From positions 1 to 6,530 of the forward strand of contig CAJKKJ010000050.1 in the NCBI GenBank assembly GCA_905200435.1: a stretch of DNA of 6,530 nucleotides, written 5' to 3'. A model generated the notes under the pieces. It was not told the origin of the DNA and searched no databases. It saw nothing but the letters and a program-made list of their open reading frames with translations. The translations under genes and the position numbers were made by a program. Below are positions 1 to 5,435 of the stretch, one piece after another (position 1 is the stretch's first letter; every line of letters starts with the position of its first letter). Source of the stretch: an uncultured Bacillota bacterium. GTDB lineage: Bacteria > Bacillota_I > Bacilli_A > RF39 > UBA660.

Positions 1-1422
1 ATAGTACATAACCCAAATAGTATAGAAAATCTAAAAAAAGCATTACAATATTTAAAATACGAAGAATTACTAGTATTCATGATAAAAATGAATTATCTAA
101 AAACAAATAAACAATTCAAAATAGGATTAAAAAGAAATATAGAATACGAAGAAGTAAATAAATTCATAAATAATTTACCATTCAAACTAACGCCAGATCA
201 ATTAAAAGCCGTAAATGAAATATATGAAGACTTAAATTCTCCAAGAAGAATGAATAGACTATTACAAGGAGATGTTGGATCAGGAAAAACATTAGTTGCA
301 ATCATTGCGATCTACATAAATTATTTAAGTGGATACCAAAGTGCCTTAATGGTACCAACAGAAATACTAGCTCGTCAGCACTACGAAACAATCAAAAAAT
401 TATTCGAAAAATACAACATAAATATATGTTTAATAACAAGTAAAATAAAAGCCAAAGAAAAAAAAGAATACTATAAAGGCTTAGAAGAAGGTACCATTTC
501 AGTTGCAATAGGAACCCATGCCTTAATAAGCGAAAAATTAAAATATCATAATCTAGGACTTGTCATAACAGATGAACAACATAGATTTGGTGTAAATCAA
601 AGAAGCGAATTAAAGAATAAAGGCATAACACCAGATACACTATACATGAGTGCAACACCAATACCAAGAACATATGCTTTAACAATATATGGAGATATGG
701 ATATATCAAGTATAAAAACAATGCCAAATGGAAGAAAACAAATAATCACAAAACTAAAAAAAGAAACCGAAATAAAAGATGTATTATATATGATGTTAGA
801 TGAACTAAAGAAAAACCATCAAATATATGTCATCGCTCCACTAATAGATGAAAGTGAAAAAATGGATTTAGAAAATGTAAATGCATTATATGAAAAAATG
901 AATAAAGCATTTGGAAAACTATATAATATAGGTTTGTTGCACGGGAAAATGAGCAATGAAGAAAAAGAAAAAGTAATGAATTCATTCAAAGAAAACAAGA
1001 CTCAAATACTAGTATCAACAACCGTTATAGAAGTAGGAATAGACGTAAAAAATGCAACCATGATGGTAATATTTGATGCCTTCAGATTTGGATTATCCGC
1101 ACTACATCAATTAAGAGGAAGAGTTGGAAGAAATGAATTACAATCATATTGCATACTAATATCAAATTACGAAAAAGAAAGATTAAAAATAATGGAAGAA
1201 GTATCCGATGGATTCAAAATATCCGAAGAAGATTTTCGCTTAAGAGGAAGTGGTGATTTATTCGGTTATAGACAAAGCGGAGACATGTCCTTTGAACTAT
1301 GTGATGTAAGAAAAGACTATTATTTACTCGTAAAAGCCAAAGAAGATGCATTAGAACTAGCAAACTGTCATGATGATGTAAATAAAAAGTTAATAGAAGA
1401 AAGTTTAGATAACCTAGATTAA
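1..1422 (+). CDS. recG: ATP-dependent DNA helicase RecG, 5' end missing
   Basis: RecG is a superfamily 2 double-stranded DNA translocase that regresses stalled replication forks and processes Holliday junctions and R-loops. The frame is open from base 1, and the residues before the first ATG at 79 (HNPNSIENLKKALQYLKYEE) already match RecG, so the gene starts upstream of the window. 473 residues are visible of about 680 usual; the N-terminal wedge domain is mostly absent. Numbered from base 1, I see Walker A GDVGSGKT (90-97), the DEQH box followed by RFGV (191-194), SATPIPRT (from 217), STTVIEVGIDV (from 339), QLRGRVGR (370-377) and the TRG-type coupling motif RGSGDLFGYRQSG (415-427). All helicase motifs are intact and the C-terminus looks complete. 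No clear terminator hairpin follows the TAA; the next one is at 1594-1622. Confidence 0.97.
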   Translation: MVHNPNSIENLKKALQYLKYEELLVFMIKMNYLKTNKQFKIGLKRNIEYEEVNKFINNLPFKLTPDQLKAVNEIYEDLNSPRRMNRLLQGDVGSGKTLVAIIAIYINYLSGYQSALMVPTEILARQHYETIKKLFEKYNINICLITSKIKAKEKKEYYKGLEEGTISVAIGTHALISEKLKYHNLGLVITDEQHRFGVNQRSELKNKGITPDTLYMSATPIPRTYALTIYGDMDISSIKTMPNGRKQIITKLKKETEIKDVLYMMLDELKKNHQIYVIAPLIDESEKMDLENVNALYEKMNKAFGKLYNIGLLHGKMSNEEKEKVMNSFKENKTQILVSTTVIEVGIDVKNATMMVIFDAFRFGLSALHQLRGRVGRNELQSYCILISNYEKERLKIMEEVSDGFKISEEDFRLRGSGDLFGYRQSGDMSFELCDVRKDYYLLVKAKEDALELANCHDDVNKKLIEESLDNLD

Positions 1423-1484
1423 CCTTAAAAAATAATAAAAATAAAAAATAAAGTGTAAAGTAAAAAAAATAAAAAAGAAAAATA
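1423..1484 (+). other. A-rich non-coding spacer after recG
   Basis: About 60 bases made almost wholly of A with scattered T and G separate the recG stop from the next promoter. I see no hairpin with a T-tract and no open frame here. It could act as an UP-like A-tract for the promoter at 1485, but that is only an inference from composition. Confidence 0.5.
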
Positions 1485-1513
1485 TTGACTTCAAAACAGT
1501 TATATTTTATAAT
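1485..1513 (+). promoter_or_regulatory. Sigma-A promoter of the small RNA unit
   Basis: A -35 box TTGACT (1485-1490) and a perfect -10 box TATAAT (1508-1513) are separated by exactly 17 bases, preceded by an A-rich tract. Transcription would begin near 1519-1521, at the base of the first hairpin of the downstream RNA. This is one of the two best promoters in the window. Confidence 0.85.
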
Positions 1514-1518
1514 GAATA

Positions 1519-1622
1519 TAGCATACGGAAGTGTGTTAGATGTCTTACGATATATTGATATTAATCATGGTGAGATATCGTCCCCCTGAAAGAGAGAACT
1601 TGTAAAAGTTCTCATTTTTTTT
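1519..1622 (+). ncRNA. Structured ~100-nt RNA (sRNA or cis-leader), family not recognised
   Basis: This segment is bounded by a near-consensus promoter and an intrinsic terminator and is about 37% G+C, clearly above its surroundings, as expected of a structured RNA in an AT-rich genome. Three hairpins can be drawn. The first has an 8-bp stem 1519-1526/1531-1538 (with G-U pairs) closed by the GNRA-type loop GGAA. The second has a 7-bp stem ACGATAT/ATATCGT (1547-1553/1575-1581) around a 21-nt loop that can hold an inner TGAT/ATCA helix. The third is the terminator. Between the second and third lies an apparently unpaired TCCCCCT (1581-1587), complementary to the Shine-Dalgarno of the large downstream gene. 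It does not match the conserved cores I know for SRP RNA, T-box, purine, SAM, THF, preQ1, fluoride, ZTP or guanidine elements. It may be a stand-alone sRNA or an attenuator whose read-through reaches the 1688 gene. A 21-codon frame (1540-1605) inside it is an alternative reading. Confidence 0.6.
1594..1622 (+). terminator. Rho-independent terminator of the small RNA unit
   Basis: An 8-bp perfect stem GAGAACTT/AAGTTCTC (1594-1601 with 1606-1613) closed by a GTAA (GNRA) tetraloop is followed one base later by eight T (1615-1622). It ends the small RNA and may also catch transcripts running on from recG, which lacks an obvious terminator of its own. Confidence 0.9.
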
Positions 1623-1636
1623 AGTATAAAATACAT

Positions 1637-1664
1637 TTGACAATTTCCCATAAATAAATATAAT
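1637..1664 (+). promoter_or_regulatory. Sigma-A promoter of the large phosphoesterase gene
   Basis: Consensus -35 TTGACA (1637-1642) and consensus -10 TATAAT (1659-1664) are 16 bases apart. The predicted start of transcription is about 1670-1672, giving a leader of only about 17 nt before the ATG at 1688. The gene can therefore be expressed without read-through from the small RNA unit. Confidence 0.85.
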
Positions 1665-1677
1665 ATTATATGAATTT

Positions 1678-1684
1678 GGGGGAG
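1678..1684 (+). promoter_or_regulatory. Unusual G-rich ribosome binding site deciding the start at 1688
   Basis: GGGGGAG lies three bases before ATG 1688. It is the only G5 run I found on the + strand of the window. Its position argues against the upstream in-frame ATG at 1670, which would sit at or before the predicted transcription start and upstream of this site. The spacing is shorter than usual. The six bases GGGGGA are complementary to TCCCCC (1581-1586) in the upstream RNA, so the site could be masked by it. Confidence 0.7.
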
Positions 1685-1687
1685 TTT

Positions 1688-4600
1688 ATGGATACAATTA
1701 CAATTTTAAATTCTTGTAAAGATCAAAAATTTTTAGAAACTGCAATTGATAACTTAGAAGATTTTGAAAGATACCTTGATTTTTTTAGAGTATCAGAAGA
1801 TGTAATCAATAAAATCATCGAAAGAAGAATAAACAAAAACAATATAATGAAAGTTTTACAAGGAAATGTTGCAAAATATAGTATTTTAGTAAGCAATAGA
1901 ATAGTTCTACTAAAAAGAAATGAATTATATGAAGTGGTAGATAATATGTCTCTTGATGATATAAAGTTTTACTTAAAAGAATTTCTTGTTAATGAAGTTA
2001 TTCTAGATGCAATATATGAAAGAAGAAAAGAAGACGCAAGAAAAATAATAAAAAAAATGTATATAAATATTGTCTCGTTATATCTAAGAACAAGACAAGA
2101 AGGACTATCTAAAATATATTTCGAAGAAAAATATAAAAGAATACACAATGCAACAAAATATATTACAGATTATGATATCCTAAATTGGATTGATAGACCA
2201 AATGTTCCAACAAACTTAAAAATGGAAATATTTGAAAAAAAATATAAATATTTTGAAAAAGCAATAAAAAGTACAGATATAACAAAAATAAGATTATATT
2301 ATTTGTGTGATGACTCATGTGTACCACTAGTAATACAAGAAAAAATGATTGAAATAAAAAAAGATGAATTAATTGAATATCTAGACGAAAAAACATTCTA
2401 TGATAACATTACATATTTACATAATTCAGAATCATTAACAAACTTTTATATCAATGAAAAGGTAAATGAAAACAATATATTTGATATACTAACAGAATTA
2501 TTAGATAGATGTTTAAAAGAAAAAATAGATTATATTATAAAATTAAAAAAAGATTTAGTAATCAGTAAAATAAAAAACATGAGTTTAGAAGAATTTAACA
2601 AATACAAAATAGATTCGCAATTAAAAAATTCAATTATCCAAGCATTTCCAGAAATGTTTAAAAAAATAATAATAAATTTAAGTATAGAAGAAAAAATAAA
2701 AATAATTGAAGATAAAAATGAATTGAAAGAAATAAAAAATCTTGTTATGCATGAAGTTGGTAGCCCAAACGATACCGATTATATTGATGTATTAACAAAA
2801 AAACATGACAAAAAATTAGTATACCTAAATTATAAAAAAGTAAAAGAAAAAATAAAAAAATGTACTATAGATTTTGATATATTTATGCAATATGGATGTA
2901 ATAGTAACAGATACTCCGAATGGTTTAATAAAATTATAGAAATTGAAGATATTATAGAATTCAATAAAATAAAAGATTATATGTTTAAAAATTTCTATAA
3001 CAATTCAGATAAAGAAAATAACGTATATGATATTAATTCATTCTTAGAATTACTAGATTCATATTCTAATTTATACTCATTATTAAAAGATTTAGAAAAA
3101 AATAATGTAATATTACAAGAATCAGATAAAAAAACATTAAAAACATTAATGAACGGTAATTTTAAAGATAACTTACCAGTTAATTATGAAGAATTAAAAA
3201 CATATCGATATAAAAAATATTTAAGTTTAAAAGAAAAAATAAATGATTTAACACCAGAAGAAAGTATTGAAATACTAAATATGATAATAAATACAACCAC
3301 GCCAGTAAATGTTGAAAATCTAAGAATGTTAAAACTAGATAACAAAAGTTCCAAAGCCGTAACAGATAAAATCGATGAAGTAATAACATATGCAAAATTA
3401 ATTGAATTAATTACATACAATCCACATAAAATTCCCGAAATATTAAAATATATATTTGAATCATATGATAGAATGGTTCGAATACAAGATGCATATTTAA
3501 ATTACCCCGAAAAAATAAGAGAATTATATGAAATTGAAATGAATGCAAATTTAAGTGATTTAACATATTTCTTAAACCTTGATTCATCCAAAACATATAG
3601 TGATAGTATAATCAATTTATCAAATAAAAATTATATTTTATGTGCTCATGTTCTAAGCTATTCAGAAAAAGTAGAAGATGTTGTAAAAGGAAGAGCTAAT
3701 GGCGAAAAAAATTTCATATCAATGAGTGCAATCAGTTATAAAGGACAAAAGTATTATTATGATTTAGGATACGGTGATATGGTATTTGCATATAATCATA
3801 TACCAAAAGGAGCATATATATGTAGTTCTCTAACAAACATGGGTTCAAATTCATTCCTTAAGAAAAATTGCGCTGATGTCAAAGAAGTTGAGCGTAAGCA
3901 AAGAGGTATTTTAGAAACAAGTGCAGTAAATAAACAAAATTCAGAAATACTTTTCTATAGAGAGGGTATTAAACCATGTGGAATTATATTAGTAAATGGA
4001 AAAAATCCAACCGATAAAGAAACAAAAGCTCATTTAGAATACAATCTTCCATTTATAATTACGCAAAAACAAGATGAAAGTATAGAAAATCCAGAAATAT
4101 TCTTTAAACCAAATGATGTACTTATAGAATATGATGATATGACCGAAATAAATAAAATAATTGAAATAATTCAAAAAAAAGTTGTAAATCAAATAGAATC
4201 TGATATCTATACAGGAAGAAATATTGGTATTTTTACAGATTGTCATGGCATGTTTGAACCATTATTAGCAGTATTAGAAGATATGCGAACAAGAAATATA
4301 CATGAAATATATTCATTAGGAGATAACGTTGGTTTAGGACCAAATCCATGTGATGTACTAGATTTAATGGAAGAATATAAAGTAAAATCAGTAGCAGGTA
4401 ATAGTGAGTACTACAATACACTAGGAATTGAACCATTTACATACTTTACAAAAGAAAAGATAGATAATCAAAACTGGACATATGAACAATTAGGTGAATC
4501 AAGAATAAAAAAACTAAAACTATATCCAGCAAGTATCGATTTAGTTTTAGGAAACAAAAAAATCGCCTTATGTCATTTTGCAAACGATGTAAGATGGGAT

Positions 4601-5038
4601 TATGGTATGCATAGTACATGGACATATCAAGAAGACTTTAAATATGGTATAAGTTCAAAACAATTTCTATATACAAATTCAGATGAATCCAATAATTATT
4701 TAAGTAGACTTTCAAAAGATAATGCAATTATATCAAGTATAAACGAGCCACTCTTTAATGGTGAAAGTGTTTTATTCTATGATGATATATTTCAAGGCCA
4801 TGTTCATTTTGAAATGGAAGATAGAATAGAAAATACAAATATATATACATTAAGAGCATGTGGTATGGGATGGAAGTTTGAAAGAGATACAGCATGTTAT
4901 TACATTTTAAAAGAAAGAAAAGATGGAAAATTTGATATTGAAAAAGTAATACTACCATACAATAAAAATAATTTAATATGTAGCATTAAGTCATGTGGTT
5001 TACCACACAAAGATAAAATATTAACATTCTTAAAATAG
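1688..5038 (+). CDS. Large solenoid protein with C-terminal calcineurin-like metallophosphoesterase domain
   Basis: The 1116-residue protein has no signal peptide or membrane segment that I can see and is probably cytoplasmic. Residues ~29-271 form tandem helical repeats of ~36 residues; ~272-640 are helical, charged and unrecognised. Residues ~649-795 form a compact domain I cannot assign, with H654, SMS (678-680) and SEILFYREG (from 752) in an order loosely like an ADP-ribosyltransferase fold. Residues ~845-1095 are a metallophosphoesterase resembling the COG0639 group: DCH (D851, H853), LGDNVGLGPNP (D879), AGNSE (N905), LCH (H963) and GHVH (H1038, H1040), plus the family-like NWTYEQL between motifs. 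The metal ligands look present, so hydrolysis of a phosphoester is likely; the substrate is unknown. In the third motif the usual GNH is GNS, recalling the GNC of YfcE-type enzymes. I prefer start 1688 because of its ribosome site; the frame also allows ATG 1670 (six residues more). It has its own promoter and terminator. A nucleic-acid or nucleotide role is inference only. Confidence 0.9.
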   Translation: MDTITILNSCKDQKFLETAIDNLEDFERYLDFFRVSEDVINKIIERRINKNNIMKVLQGNVAKYSILVSNRIVLLKRNELYEVVDNMSLDDIKFYLKEFLVNEVILDAIYERRKEDARKIIKKMYINIVSLYLRTRQEGLSKIYFEEKYKRIHNATKYITDYDILNWIDRPNVPTNLKMEIFEKKYKYFEKAIKSTDITKIRLYYLCDDSCVPLVIQEKMIEIKKDELIEYLDEKTFYDNITYLHNSESLTNFYINEKVNENNIFDILTELLDRCLKEKIDYIIKLKKDLVISKIKNMSLEEFNKYKIDSQLKNSIIQAFPEMFKKIIINLSIEEKIKIIEDKNELKEIKNLVMHEVGSPNDTDYIDVLTKKHDKKLVYLNYKKVKEKIKKCTIDFDIFMQYGCNSNRYSEWFNKIIEIEDIIEFNKIKDYMFKNFYNNSDKENNVYDINSFLELLDSYSNLYSLLKDLEKNNVILQESDKKTLKTLMNGNFKDNLPVNYEELKTYRYKKYLSLKEKINDLTPEESIEILNMIINTTTPVNVENLRMLKLDNKSSKAVTDKIDEVITYAKLIELITYNPHKIPEILKYIFESYDRMVRIQDAYLNYPEKIRELYEIEMNANLSDLTYFLNLDSSKTYSDSIINLSNKNYILCAHVLSYSEKVEDVVKGRANGEKNFISMSAISYKGQKYYYDLGYGDMVFAYNHIPKGAYICSSLTNMGSNSFLKKNCADVKEVERKQRGILETSAVNKQNSEILFYREGIKPCGIILVNGKNPTDKETKAHLEYNLPFIITQKQDESIENPEIFFKPNDVLIEYDDMTEINKIIEIIQKKVVNQIESDIYTGRNIGIFTDCHGMFEPLLAVLEDMRTRNIHEIYSLGDNVGLGPNPCDVLDLMEEYKVKSVAGNSEYYNTLGIEPFTYFTKEKIDNQNWTYEQLGESRIKKLKLYPASIDLVLGNKKIALCHFANDVRWDYGMHSTWTYQEDFKYGISSKQFLYTNSDESNNYLSRLSKDNAIISSINEPLFNGESVLFYDDIFQGHVHFEMEDRIENTNIYTLRACGMGWKFERDTACYYILKERKDGKFDIEKVILPYNKNNLICSIKSCGLPHKDKILTFLK
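1772..2500 (+). repeat. Protein-level tandem repeats (~36 residues, alpha-solenoid)
   Basis: Within the large protein, an aromatic plus aliphatic pair (Y29-L30, Y95-L96, Y132-L133, W167-I168, Y205-L206, Y243-L244) is followed 13-16 residues later by an acidic-basic pair in an Ile-rich helix (E45-R46, E111-R112, E147-K148, E183-K184, E218-K219, E257-K258). The second anchor recurs at 66, 36, 36, 35 and 39 residues; the first gap fits two units with one degenerate copy at ~62-90. The pattern resembles HEAT/LRV-like solenoids, usually protein- or nucleic-acid-binding surfaces. The DNA itself is not an obvious repeat. Confidence 0.55.
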
Positions 5039-5058
5039 TCTATTTATAGACTTTTTTT
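5037..5058 (+). terminator. Rho-independent terminator of the large gene, overlapping its stop codon
   Basis: A 6-bp stem AGTCTA/TAGACT (5037-5042 with 5047-5052) and the loop TTTA are followed by a run of T to 5058. The left arm begins inside the TAG stop codon. The stem is short and has few G-C pairs, so termination may be partial. A second T-run at 5061-5067 follows. Confidence 0.7.
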
Positions 5059-5075
5059 CATTTTTTTGCTAAAAT
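5047..5075 (+). promoter_or_regulatory. Probable promoter of the small gene and mutL, built into the terminator
   Basis: An extended -10 TGCTAAAAT (hexamer TAAAAT 5070-5075) lies 17 bases after TAGACT (5047-5052), which matches the -35 consensus at four of six positions and is also the right arm of the upstream terminator. Transcription would start near 5081-5083, on the ATG at 5082. Alternatively these genes are expressed by leakage through the weak terminator. Confidence 0.5.
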
Positions 5076-5081
5076 ATGTAT

Positions 5082-5435
5082 ATGGAAAAAGAAGAAGTAA
5101 TAAAAAAATTAAATGAAATAAGAAAAACAAGAATTATTGATATTTATGCTGAAGAAGAATTTTTTGGAAAAGGTTTAATAATAAATAAAGAAGGAAGAGC
5201 TTATATTTATAATTGGTGTATATCTTTATGCATCGAAGAAAATCTAGCCAAAGAAGTATATGAATTAAAAGAATATAATATTGATATAAATAAAATTAAT
5301 ATTGATTATAATTTTGACGAAAATAAAAATGATCGATGTATAAATATAATAAATTTTGATAATTTAAAAATCGAGAATAGCGATTTATCCTACTACAATA
5401 AAATAATGGAAGAAGTGTTAAAATGGGTTCAATAA
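5082..5435 (+). CDS. Small acidic protein of unknown function, directly upstream of mutL
   Basis: I do not recognise this protein. It has 117 residues from ATG 5082, or 119 from ATG 5076. It starts with a Lys/Glu-rich helix (MEKEEVIKKLNEIRKTR), continues with alternating hydrophobic segments that look like beta strands (FFGKGLIINKEGRAYIYNW), then an Asn/Asp/Ile-rich stretch, and ends in a helix with EEVLKWVQ. There are two Cys in WCISLC, but no metal-binding pattern, signal peptide or membrane helix. I prefer the start at 5082 because the predicted transcription start falls there, ATG 5076 abuts the -10 box, and no Shine-Dalgarno precedes either; this would be a leaderless message. Its last 13 bases overlap mutL in another frame, so the two are probably one operon with coupled translation. 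A mismatch-repair role is only suggested by position. Composition matches its neighbours, with no sign of recent transfer. Confidence 0.8.
   Translation: MEKEEVIKKLNEIRKTRIIDIYAEEEFFGKGLIINKEGRAYIYNWCISLCIEENLAKEVYELKEYNIDINKINIDYNFDENKNDRCINIINFDNLKIENSDLSYYNKIMEEVLKWVQ
5408..5415 (+). promoter_or_regulatory. Probable mutL ribosome binding site
   Basis: GGAAGAAG inside the end of the small upstream gene lies seven bases before ATG 5423. It supports 5423 rather than the second in-frame ATG at 5441, which has no comparable site and would leave only four residues before the conserved ANKIAAGEV motif. The overlap with the upstream frame allows reinitiation by terminating ribosomes. Confidence 0.55.

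Noticed and set aside
79..81. ATG as the true start of recG
   Set aside because: The frame is open upstream to base 1 and the upstream residues match RecG, so the ATG is internal.
1519..1622. SRP RNA, tRNA, T-box or a classic riboswitch
   Set aside because: There is no GGAAGCAGCC-type SRP core, no T-loop GTTCGAATCC-like segment, no T-box GGTACCGCG motif and none of the aptamer cores I know.
1670..1672. ATG 1670 as start of the large gene
   Set aside because: It coincides with the predicted transcription start and precedes the Shine-Dalgarno; ATG 1688 follows that site.
2163..4958. Open frames on the minus strand across the large gene (about 60-80 codons each)
   Set aside because: They are low-complexity Leu/Phe/Tyr-rich shadows of the AT-rich coding strand, without promoters or homology.
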